Source: Ostreococcus mediterraneus
Lineage: Eukaryota; Chlorophyta; Mamiellophyceae; Mamiellales; Bathycoccaceae
Reading direction: 5' to 3'
DNA length: 64,000 bases
Assembly: GCA_012295225.1 (NCBI GenBank)
Contig: WMKK01000010.1
Coordinates: 248,001-312,000, forward strand
Shown here: positions 56,159-64,000 of the stretch, in pieces
How the letters are laid out: each line of letters begins with the position of its first letter
How positions within the stretch are numbered: the stretch's first letter is position 1
Program-made: the position numbers and the translations under genes
Notes under the pieces: generated by a model
Database searches by the model: none
What the model saw: only the letters and a program-made list of their open reading frames with translations
What the model was told of the DNA's origin: nothing

Positions 56159-59100
56159 ATGCACATCAAACAAGTCATCGTCGAAGGGTTTAAGACGTAC
56201 CGCGAACAAACCGTGGTTGATTTCGATAACGGGTTGAATTGCATCGTCGGGGCTAATGGTTCGGGGAAGAGTAATCTCTTTCACGCGATTCGCTTCGTCT
56301 TGAGCGATGTGTTCGGGACAATTCGCGCGGAGGAGCGCCAACGACTTTTGCACGAAGGCGCAGGTCACGCGGTGATGAGCGCGTACGTGGAGATTGTTTT
56401 CGATAACGCGGATGGGCGATTACCCGTGGAGCGCGAAGAGGTGCGCTTGCGAAGAAATATTGGTTTGAAAAAGGATGAGTACTACTTGGACAAGAAGCAC
56501 GTGACGAAGGCGGAGGTGATCAACTTATTGGAGTCGGCGGGTTTCAGCCGCACGAATCCGTACTACGTCGTGCAGCAAGGGAAGATTATGAAAATGGCGA
56601 CCATGCAAGACGAGGAACGTTTGGACTTGTTGAAGGAGATCGGCGGTACGAGTGTTTACGAAGAAAAGCGCAAGGAGTCGTTGAAAGTCATGGATGAGAC
56701 TAAAAGTCGCCGCGATCAGATTCAAGAAACAGTTGAGTTCATCGAAAGTCGTTTGTCCGAGTTGGATGCGGAGAAGGAGGAGTTGCAAAAGTACACTGAC
56801 TTGGACAAGATGCGTCGGTCGTTGGAGTACACCATTTACGAACAAGACTTGAGCGAGACACGTGGCAAATTGGACGCGATTGAACAAGAGCGCAGCGTGG
56901 CGAACGATGCAAGCCGCGCTAGTGATGAACAAATGAACATGGTGCAAGAAAATTTACGCACATATGAGAAAGAATCAAAGGATAGCTCGCGAGCTGCGGC
57001 TCAATTGAAAAAGGAACTCAACGTCGCTGAAGAAGAATTGCGTGGGCTCGTGGCTAAGCGTACGACCGCGGAATTGGACGTGAAGGACTTGCGAGAGACT
57101 ATTGCGGCGGGTGAAGATGCGTTGAAGGGCATTGCCGGGCAAAAGACGGACGTTGAAAAGGCCACTAAAGAAACGCAGAAGAAAATTGATGATGTTAAAG
57201 CCAAGTACAACGCCGAAGTTGTTATTGAGGAAGAAAAGGATCGCGAGATCGCTGAAGTTGAACGCCGTACGCAGAGTTTGTATCAAAAACAAGGACGCAG
57301 CGATCGCTTCAAGACCAAAGCTGAGCGTGACGCGTGGTTGAACTCTCAAATTAAGGATGCGTCAAAGACGAAGAAGCAAAAAATGAAAGAGATTGAAACG
57401 CTCGAAACTGACTTGAAGGAAATTCGCGCGACGCAGTCCAGCGATGAAAAAGATCGTTCGACTATGGAAGCTGATTTGATTGCTGAGGAGGAAAAGCTTG
57501 CGGATTACGAGCAGCAGTACCAAGCTGCAATGCAGGAACGCAACGCCGCGCAAAATGAGCGCAAGGATCTCCAGCGCAGGGACAACGAAATTGACGACTC
57601 TTTAGCTTCCGTGGAAGAAGACGCGAAGAAGCGCGATAAGCAACTTGAGTTTTCGATGCCCAGAGATTTGCAACGCGGTATGGCTGCCGTGCAGCGCATC
57701 GTTCGAGAGCACAACATCGAAGGCGTGCACGGTCCGCTCATTGAACTCATGGAGACTGACGAACGATTTCACAACGCGATCGAAGCGAGTGCTGGTAACC
57801 AATTGTTCCACATCGTCATCGACCACGATGACGTCGGTAGTCGTATCATTGAATACTTGAACAAGGAGAAGGGTGGACGCGTCACGTTTTTACCACTCAA
57901 CCGCATGGTGGCACCGAACGTGACCTATCCGGATGATAACGATTCATTCCCGTTGCTTTCCAAGCTCAAGTATGATAACAAGTTTGATTTGGCGTTCAAG
58001 CAAATTTTCGCTCGAGTTTTGATTTGCCGCAGCATGGATACTGCGGTGAAGATGGCTTCGTCGACGCAACTCAACTGCGTGACGATGGATGGTGACACCG
58101 TGAGTAATAAGGGTTCCATGACTGGTGGTTATCAAGACGCCAATCGAAGCCGTATCGCTGCGATGCGTGCGTTGCGTGAGCTTAATGTCAACCGCGATGA
58201 GATGAAATCGACCAGTTCAGAGGTGAAGAAGACACTCCAAGCGGCTGAACAAAAGATGTCTGCGGTTCTCGGTGAAATCAGTCGCCTTGAATCGAACCGA
58301 CGTCACAGCGCTCAGCGAGTCGATCGTTTGAAGAATGAATTGAAGTACTTTGGTGATACTGGTGCGCGCGCGAGCTCTTTGCTTGAGCAAACCGAGAAGA
58401 GCATTGCGGCGATGCGTGAACACGTCAAACAACTCGACGCACACATTGAGGACTTGAACGCTGAAGTTGGTTCAAGCTTGGACTCAAAGCTGTCGGACGC
58501 TGAAGTTCGTGAACTCGATGAATTGACGACGCGTGCCAACGCACTCGGTCAAGAAAAGGTTGTCATCGCTGCTCGACGCCTTGAAGTGTACACTGAGTTG
58601 AAAGCTCTTCAAACGGTGATGGACACCAACTTGGTACGCCGCGCTAAGCACATCGCAGTGACTTCGGGCGAGGTCGACATGAACAGTCTGCGCGCTGAAC
58701 TTGCCAAACTCGAAGGAGCGTTAAAGTCTGTTCAAAATGACGAAGCTATCGCGCGTAAGGGATATGACTCTATCGCCGACAAGTTCCGCAAGGCGAGTAC
58801 AAGTTTGGAAACCGCTCGCGCAGAAATTGAAAAGCTTCGCAACGCGCAAGACTCGATGAAATTGTCAGTTTCTGAACGCGAGCAATTGATGGAAAAACTC
58901 ATGTCAAAGAGTTCGACGTTGTCGCAAAAGCGTGAAGGTTTACAGAAGAAGATTCGCGAGCTTGGTTCTTTGCCGGCAGACGCCTTTGATCGCTTTCGCG
59001 GCGAATCGGCGGTGGCGCTCCACAAATCGCTCACGAAGACGAACGCTGCTCTCGCAAAGCTTGGACATGTTAACAAAAAGGCGCTCGATCAGTACCAACA

Positions 59101-59788
59101 GTTCACCGAGCAACGTGAGGAACTTGAGAAGCGTCGGGCGGAAATCACCAAGGCGTACGAAAAGATTGCTGAACTCATCGATCATTTGGACTACAAGAAG
59201 GATGAAGCTATCGAGCGTACGTTCAAGCAAGTGAGCATGAACTTCAAGGATGTGTTCCATCGTCTCGTGCCCAACGGCCGCGGCGAACTCGTCATGCAAC
59301 GCAAGCGCGCGGCTGATCGTGATCCCGAAGCCGAAGGTGAAGCCGCCGCCGCGGGACCGGTGACGTTTAGCGAAAAGTACAGCGGCGTGAAGATTAAAGT
59401 GTCCTTCGGTCAAGGTGAAACGATGCAAATGAAGCAGCTTTCCGGCGGTCAAAAGACAGTCGTCGCTGTTGCTCTCATTTTTGCCATCCAACGTTGCGAC
59501 CCGATGCCGTTCTATCTCTTCGATGAAATCGACGCCGCGCTCGATCCGCAGTACCGCACCGCCGTCGCCGCCATGGTGAAGACGCAAGCCAACTCTGGTA
59601 CGCAGTTCATCGCGACGACTTTCCGCCCAGAGATTGTCAAGGAAGCTGGTTGCATCCAAGGCGTGTCACACTCGCACAAGGTCAGTACTGTGCAGCGCGT
59701 TCCGTTGGAAGAAGCGCTCAACTTTGTTGGCGAAGATATGCCTGAACAAGCGGGCACGCAACCAGGAACGCCCGAACTCCAAACGTAA
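56159..59788 (+). CDS. SMC3: SMC3, cohesin core ATPase
   Basis: 1209 residues, the usual SMC3 length. N-terminal head: MHIKQVIVEGFKTYRE and Walker A GANGSGKSNLFHAIRFVL. The acetylation pair of ECO1/ESCO targets is present (GLKKDEYYL, Lys104/Lys105). Long coiled coils flank a hinge (about 515-660) with GVHGPLIELMETDERFHNA and MTGGYQDANRSRI. The C-terminal head has signature LSGGQKTVVAVALIFAIQ and Walker B PFYLFDEIDAALD. It forms the cohesin ring with SMC1 and the kleisin for sister-chromatid cohesion. Codon use is slightly less GC-biased than in neighbours, in keeping with a well-expressed conserved gene. Confidence 0.98.
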   Translation: MHIKQVIVEGFKTYREQTVVDFDNGLNCIVGANGSGKSNLFHAIRFVLSDVFGTIRAEERQRLLHEGAGHAVMSAYVEIVFDNADGRLPVEREEVRLRRNIGLKKDEYYLDKKHVTKAEVINLLESAGFSRTNPYYVVQQGKIMKMATMQDEERLDLLKEIGGTSVYEEKRKESLKVMDETKSRRDQIQETVEFIESRLSELDAEKEELQKYTDLDKMRRSLEYTIYEQDLSETRGKLDAIEQERSVANDASRASDEQMNMVQENLRTYEKESKDSSRAAAQLKKELNVAEEELRGLVAKRTTAELDVKDLRETIAAGEDALKGIAGQKTDVEKATKETQKKIDDVKAKYNAEVVIEEEKDREIAEVERRTQSLYQKQGRSDRFKTKAERDAWLNSQIKDASKTKKQKMKEIETLETDLKEIRATQSSDEKDRSTMEADLIAEEEKLADYEQQYQAAMQERNAAQNERKDLQRRDNEIDDSLASVEEDAKKRDKQLEFSMPRDLQRGMAAVQRIVREHNIEGVHGPLIELMETDERFHNAIEASAGNQLFHIVIDHDDVGSRIIEYLNKEKGGRVTFLPLNRMVAPNVTYPDDNDSFPLLSKLKYDNKFDLAFKQIFARVLICRSMDTAVKMASSTQLNCVTMDGDTVSNKGSMTGGYQDANRSRIAAMRALRELNVNRDEMKSTSSEVKKTLQAAEQKMSAVLGEISRLESNRRHSAQRVDRLKNELKYFGDTGARASSLLEQTEKSIAAMREHVKQLDAHIEDLNAEVGSSLDSKLSDAEVRELDELTTRANALGQEKVVIAARRLEVYTELKALQTVMDTNLVRRAKHIAVTSGEVDMNSLRAELAKLEGALKSVQNDEAIARKGYDSIADKFRKASTSLETARAEIEKLRNAQDSMKLSVSEREQLMEKLMSKSSTLSQKREGLQKKIRELGSLPADAFDRFRGESAVALHKSLTKTNAALAKLGHVNKKALDQYQQFTEQREELEKRRAEITKAYEKIAELIDHLDYKKDEAIERTFKQVSMNFKDVFHRLVPNGRGELVMQRKRAADRDPEAEGEAAAAGPVTFSEKYSGVKIKVSFGQGETMQMKQLSGGQKTVVAVALIFAIQRCDPMPFYLFDEIDAALDPQYRTAVAAMVKTQANSGTQFIATTFRPEIVKEAGCIQGVSHSHKVSTVQRVPLEEALNFVGEDMPEQAGTQPGTPELQT

Positions 59789-59840
59789 AATTGACGCGCT
59801 TATTCTAGATGACCACATAGTGATGATGTATAAAAAATGC

Positions 59841-60876
59841 CTATCTACTACTAATCAACGCATTGAGATCGTCTTTCCATCCCAGGGCGTCAGCTAACGC
59901 CACCACGCCTTCATCGCACTTCCCCAAGTACAACGCGTCTCTATAGTTTGTCTCTGGCTGAAAATTGAACCCAGTCCCTCGCCCAAGGCCGGCTAGACTA
60001 TACAACCGAGTCATTCTAGAATCGTGCGCCTCGCCAACTTTTTCTAAATTAATCAACAGCCTCGGCACGCGTTCGTGCGGGCGTTCAATCAAGCCGGCGA
60101 ATGGGTGCACGACGAGAGAAGTGCCGATAACGATGAGCAAATCGCACTTTTCAAAATCTTCCGCCGCGCATCGAGCGAAGCGCTCGGGCAAGTTTTCGCC
60201 GAAAAACACAATATCAGGTTTGACGAGCTCACCGCAATGACATCGCATGGGCTCACCAGCGTGACACGCCTGTTCGACTTCTGCGACGTCAGCCGGATGA
60301 CCACGCAAGCATTTCGCGCTGTCAAAATTCCCGTGCGCTGCGACAACTTTATCCGTCGGCAGTCCCGCCGCACGTTCAAGCGAGTCAATATTTTGCGTGA
60401 AGCATCTCAAAAGAACTCCTTTATCGTGTAAAAGCTTGATAAAATGATGCGTCGGCGTCGGACGATAAGTTCCGGGCAACAGTACGCGCGCCAACTTATA
60501 AAACGGCTGCGGCTTTGCGCGGAAATAATCAATCTCAAATATCGCCTGCGGATACGGCAAATCGTACTCCCCGAGACGCGCATACAACCCTCGTTCGCTT
60601 CTAAAATCCGGAATCCCCGCGCTGACGCTGATGCCTGCACCAGTCATGACGACTATATTCTTCACGTGCTTTTCGCGAATGTACGCCGCCACGCCTTCGA
60701 CGTCGAAACTCTCAAGCACCTTTGCCACCGGCGCGCGCTCGAGATCGCGAACGCCCGACCGTTCGACCGCGAGACGTTCCATGAGGGCGATGATATCCGC
60801 CGATTCCCGCCCGAAGCCGTAGCCCTCGCTGGAGCTGCTGCTCAGGCCGTCACTGCTTTCGCCATCGTCACCCGCG

Positions 60877-60909
<33 letters not shown>

Positions 60910-61016
60910 TCGCGCCTGTCGTCTGCGCCATCGTGCGGCACCGCATCATCTGCGTCATTGTCCTCGTCGCGCCCATCGCCGTCGCCAACGCGCGGTACGG
61001 CGTCGTCCACCGCCAT
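59841..61016 (-). CDS. Class I sirtuin (SIRT2-like NAD+ deacetylase)
   Basis: 391 residues. An acidic Ser/Asp-rich N-terminal extension (1-85) precedes the SIR2 domain: VVMTGAGISVSAGIPDFRS, TPTHHFIKLLHDKGVLLRCF, TQNIDSLERAAG, catalytic His in VVAAHGNF, LVKPDIVFFGENLPERF and LLIVIGTSLVVHPFAGLI. The zinc-binding region is odd: where SIRT2 has two CxxC/CxxxxC pairs, this one has AKCLRGHPADV and MRCHCGE, so one ligand may be His and the second pair is CxC. It deacetylates histones or tubulin-like lysines using NAD+. ATG 61016 is the first in frame; the promoter is shared with RPN7 (92 bp). Confidence 0.93.
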
Positions 61017-61108
61017 CGGCGCGCGCGAGTCGTTGACTGCGGTCGTCACATTCCAGCGCGCCACATCGCCGTCGTCGACCGCCGACCGCCGAGACCCGCG
61101 CGTGAGCG

Positions 61109-62323
61109 ATGCCGAAAGACGTAGACATGACCGCCACGGAGGCGCCGATGGATGGCGCGGAGGACGACGGCGTTCCCGACGCCGTGGTACCGCTCGACGA
61201 GGATCTGGATTTGGCGCAACGCGTGTTCGATTACGAACGCACGCGCGACGATGCGGTGAAGGAAGGCATCATGGATGAGTTGAAGCGACGGAATATGTTG
61301 AGCATGTACGTTGGATTGTGTGAGAAGTTTTCTTGGGCGCGTGAGGAGGCGGTGGAGAGTGCGATGGGGACGGCGAACGCGAGCGCCAAGGACGCGATCG
61401 AGGCAAAGATCGCAGACGCGATAGAGAATTTGGGTGATGTCGAGGTGAGAGATGCGATGTGGGAACGATCGGGGTTTTATGCATCCATCGGAGAGCGTGA
61501 GAAGGCGTTCGTGGGGTATGAAGAGACAGAGGCGAAGACGGCGTCGATCGGGCAAAAGATGGATGGAGTCTTCGCGGTGATGCGCCTGCGATTTGCGAGT
61601 TTAGACCTCGCTGCGGTCAAGGTATTGATTGCAAAGATTAAAGATATGTTGGAACAACCTGGCGGGGGCGATTGGGAGCGCAAGAATCGTTTGAAGGTGT
61701 ATGAAGGGTTGTACTGCGCGGCGACGCGAGACTTTTCCAAGGCGACGACGTTGTTTTTAGAGTCCTTGAGCACGTTCACGACATACGAGCTGTTGTCCTA
61801 CGAGAACTACATCTATTACACCGTGGTGTGCGCCATCGTCTCGTTGCCGCGCACGGAGTTGAAGGCCAAGGTGATTGACTCGCCAGAGGTGTTGAGCGTG
61901 TTGAACCGCTTGCCTGGGCTCGGTGACTTTTTAAACGCCCTTCACAAGTGTGATTACAGAACATTCATGAGCGCCTTCCCGGTCGTGGCCGCGGAAGTGG
62001 AAAAGTCGGTATGGTTGAACCCGCATTATCGCTACTTTTTGCGCGAAGTCCGCGTGGTGGCTTACGCACAATACTTGCAAAGCTACAAGAGCGTCACGGT
62101 GTCGAGCATGGCGGAAAGCTTCAACGTGAGCGACGATTTCATCGACCGTGAACTCTCGCATTTCATCGTCTCAGGGCGATTAAATTGCAAAATTGACAAA
62201 GTTTCCGGCGTTTTGCAAACCAACCGTCCTGACATGAAGAATGCGTTGTACCAATCGCTTATAAAAGACGGCGATGCGTTGTTGAACCGCGTGCAAAAAC
62301 TCAGCCGCGTCATCGACATGTAG
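61109..62323 (+). CDS. RPN7: 26S proteasome regulatory subunit RPN7 (PSMD6)
   Basis: 404 residues. The helical TPR-like N-terminal half includes YERTRDDAVKEGIMDELKRR and RDAMWERSGFYASIGEREKA. A PCI domain follows (about 225-370; FTTYELLSYENYIYYTVVCA, SFNVSDDFIDRELSHFIVSG, RLNCKIDKVSGVLQTNRPD). The end NRVQKLSRVIDM is the RPN7 C-terminal helix that joins the lid helix bundle. It is a structural subunit of the 19S lid. Divergent from the sirtuin. Confidence 0.97.
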   Translation: MPKDVDMTATEAPMDGAEDDGVPDAVVPLDEDLDLAQRVFDYERTRDDAVKEGIMDELKRRNMLSMYVGLCEKFSWAREEAVESAMGTANASAKDAIEAKIADAIENLGDVEVRDAMWERSGFYASIGEREKAFVGYEETEAKTASIGQKMDGVFAVMRLRFASLDLAAVKVLIAKIKDMLEQPGGGDWERKNRLKVYEGLYCAATRDFSKATTLFLESLSTFTTYELLSYENYIYYTVVCAIVSLPRTELKAKVIDSPEVLSVLNRLPGLGDFLNALHKCDYRTFMSAFPVVAAEVEKSVWLNPHYRYFLREVRVVAYAQYLQSYKSVTVSSMAESFNVSDDFIDRELSHFIVSGRLNCKIDKVSGVLQTNRPDMKNALYQSLIKDGDALLNRVQKLSRVIDM

Positions 62324-62482
62324 GAGGCGCAAATTTTAGATTCCAGTACGGCAGCACTACTTAGAGCCGCGTAATACAACGCACACGTACATGCACTTGC
62401 GCACGCACTCGCACACGCGCTCGCGCTCGTACTCCTGAAAATCTCGCCCCGCGACGACGCCACTGTTCGCCTAGCGTTGAAC

Positions 62483-63367
62483 ATGTCAGACGGCGTCCAC
62501 CGCCGTGTCATACGTTACCACTATCCCGGCGGCACGCCTAAAGCCGGGCGAATAATCGATTGCGGCGCGAGCGACGCGCACATCGACGTGCTCGCTGCGT
62601 TGCGACGCGATGGCGTCGACCTCGAGCGTTTTACCGCTCGCGTCTATGACGACGGCTTGGAAGGTTGGCGGCTCCTAAACTCGGGCTCGGACGACGTCGC
62701 GCGCGACGGATGCTGGTCGACCGTCAACGATATGCGTCGATGTGAATGCTCGTTAGAGGAGCGTCGCGTGGATCGCGGCGCAGAGGCGGGGTCGAGCGCG
62801 TCGCTCGTCGACGTCCCGCCGCCGGGCGAGCAAGGAGGCTTTTTTGGCATCGGCATCTTCCAGGGCAAGTCGGCGCAGAATTTAGGGACGCTTTGGCGCT
62901 CAGCGTACCAGTTAGGCGCGTCCTTTGCTTTCATCATCGGGACGCGGTTCAAACGCGAGACGAGCGATACGCCAAAGACGTGGAGAGAAATCCCATGCTA
63001 CGACTACGAAACCTGGGAGGATTTCGCGCAGCATTCACCATTCGGCGCCGTCTGGGTCGCCGTAGAGATGGGAGGCACGCCGCTCGAAGAATTTGAACAT
63101 CCGCCGAACTGCGTCTACATTTTGGGGAGCGAAGATAACGGATTGAATACGACTATTTTACGCGCGTGCCGACACCATGTCGCGCTTCCAGTGCAGGGCG
63201 ACCGTCTCCCAAGCTACAATGTCGCCGTATCCGGCGCCATGCTCATGTACGACCGCGAAGCGAAGCGCAGGACAAAATTACTCGCGAGCAAAATGCACGA
63301 AATGTCCACCAATGGACGCGACGGCGTCGATTCTATCAAAAGATCCGGCACCCGAGCGACGCGCTAG
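62483..63367 (+). CDS. SpoU/TrmH-family RNA 2'-O-methyltransferase
   Basis: 294 residues. A 130-residue N-terminal region without assigned domain (YHYPGGTPKAGRIIDCGASD) precedes the SPOUT knot: motif 1 GKSAQNLGTLWRSAYQLGAS, motif 2 CVYILGSEDNGLNTTI, motif 3 ALPVQGDRLPSYNVAVSGAM. The order and wording fit SpoU/TrmH enzymes that methylate ribose in tRNA or rRNA. No transit peptide is obvious. ATG 62483 is the first in frame. Confidence 0.9.
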   Translation: MSDGVHRRVIRYHYPGGTPKAGRIIDCGASDAHIDVLAALRRDGVDLERFTARVYDDGLEGWRLLNSGSDDVARDGCWSTVNDMRRCECSLEERRVDRGAEAGSSASLVDVPPPGEQGGFFGIGIFQGKSAQNLGTLWRSAYQLGASFAFIIGTRFKRETSDTPKTWREIPCYDYETWEDFAQHSPFGAVWVAVEMGGTPLEEFEHPPNCVYILGSEDNGLNTTILRACRHHVALPVQGDRLPSYNVAVSGAMLMYDREAKRRTKLLASKMHEMSTNGRDGVDSIKRSGTRATR

Positions 63368-63762
63368 TCGCATAAGCCGCGTCGGGCCCCCAACGCACGC
63401 GTATTGAGAATCGCCATAGACACATAGACCATAGGCATAGCTGTGATTATTATACTTTGTTGAGTTCATGACGCGCATTGTCGCTTCGTACGCACCTGTC
63501 GCGCAAGCCTTGCTCGCCCGCGCGAAAAGTGCGCGAAAAAGCTCTCCTTTTTTGGATAACCCATCGCATCAATTTTCACTTTTACCTCCTCGCCGCACTC
63601 CCTCACGCGCGCTCACTCCCTCACGCGCGACTCTTCGACGCATACTAGTTTTCGAGGCCTAACGCTCGCGCTCGTAGGGGTGTGAATCAGGCGCACGCGC
63701 ACGAATACGCGCGTACACGCGCGCTTCGCGTGAGCCCAACGCACACGGGGCGACCGAGCGCC
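63368..63762. other. Intergenic region with paired E2F-like sites
   Basis: 395 bp with no supported gene. Two close GCGCGAAAA sites (63520-63528 and 63531-63540; TTTTCGCGC on the minus strand) match the E2F consensus TTTSGCGC. A repeated CTCCCTCACGCGCG-like unit lies at about 63597-63630. Presumably the promoter of the gene that starts at 63763. Confidence 0.4.
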
Positions 63763-64000
63763 ATGTCGTGCCCGTTCGCGCACATGCATAAATCCGCCCC
63801 CGCGGCGGTGGAGGAGGAGGAAGAAGACCTCACAAAAGTTATCGTCAGCGAACGAGCGCAAGGCACGAAGAGGTGCGTTGATAGAGATGACTCGGACGTT
63901 TGGTGTATCCGCGAGAGGGCGCGGGCGAGGGCGTGAGACCCGCGGCGACCGATATGTGCGAGAGCACGATGCGCGCGATGGAAAATGTGATGTTCAACGA
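63763..64000 (+). CDS. 5' end of a spliced gene cut by the window edge
   Basis: Exon 1 63763..63872 encodes MSCPFAHMHKSAPAAVEEEE followed by DLTKVIVSERAQGTK. A short intron is inferred at 63873..63937 (65 nt; donor AG/GTGCGTTG, acceptor GTGAG). Exon 2 then continues in frame to the window end (RPAATDMCESTMRAMENVMF). The unspliced frame stops at 63936. The family cannot be recognised from about 57 residues. Twin E2F-like sites upstream hint at cell-cycle control. Confidence 0.5.

Overview
The window is a very gene-dense piece of nuclear DNA from a marine picoeukaryotic green alga, most likely Ostreococcus or a close relative in the Mamiellophyceae. The evidence is the mix of eukaryotic genes (SMC3 cohesin, RPN7, SIRT2-like sirtuin, PUS3, DET1, CLPTM1, OSCA/TMEM63), plant and plastid traits (fibrillin domain, DET1, MUR4-like epimerase, Arg/Ala/Ser-rich transit peptides), high GC, and intergenic gaps that are often under 150 bp. 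The few introns are short, with GTGYG-type donors and CTGAC/CTAAC branch sites. I see no mobile element, virus-like element, CRISPR array, rRNA or convincing tRNA.

Layout. 0-16 kb: DHHC palmitoyltransferase, two small divergent genes (one spliced), a HAD phosphatase-fibrillin fusion, DET1, a GT4 glycosyltransferase, PheRS alpha, UDP-sugar 4-epimerase, a TPR protein, and a MORN-filamin protein. 16-25 kb: an unknown gene, glutamine-dependent NAD synthetase, a secreted IPT/TIG-like protein, an unknown protein, and a membrane protein with a LAP1-like degenerate AAA+ domain. 24.5-33.4 kb: a selenium-flavoured stretch. It holds a spliced selenoprotein W whose two in-frame TGA codons form a U-G-G-U redox motif, with a SECIS element in its 3' UTR; an MFS sugar transporter; CLPTM1; a spliced coiled-coil gene; and a 941-residue fusion of an EgtB/SenA-like sulfoxide/selenoxide synthase to a GLT1D1/SenB-like glycosyltransferase, a candidate one-polypeptide selenoneine synthase. 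33-49 kb: OSCA/TMEM63 channel, small organellar proteins, CRAL-TRIO protein, RMI1, PUS3, PRUNE-like DHH phosphoesterase, a coiled-coil protein with a CEP290-like tail, a methyltransferase, HPRT, a GRX3/PICOT-type glutaredoxin and a GNAT acetyltransferase. 49-64 kb: type IIB Ca2+-ATPase, an unknown membrane protein, OTU1/YOD1, SMC3, sirtuin, RPN7, a SpoU methyltransferase and the start of a spliced gene cut by the window end.

Most genes are independent housekeeping units packed head-to-head or tail-to-tail. Several divergent pairs have start codons within about 100 bp and must share promoters. The most interesting connection is selenium: a Sec-decoding gene with a diselenol-type motif lies about 5 kb from a fusion enzyme that by domain logic would make the small selenometabolite selenoneine. 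That function is inference from domain architecture, not shown by the sequence alone.
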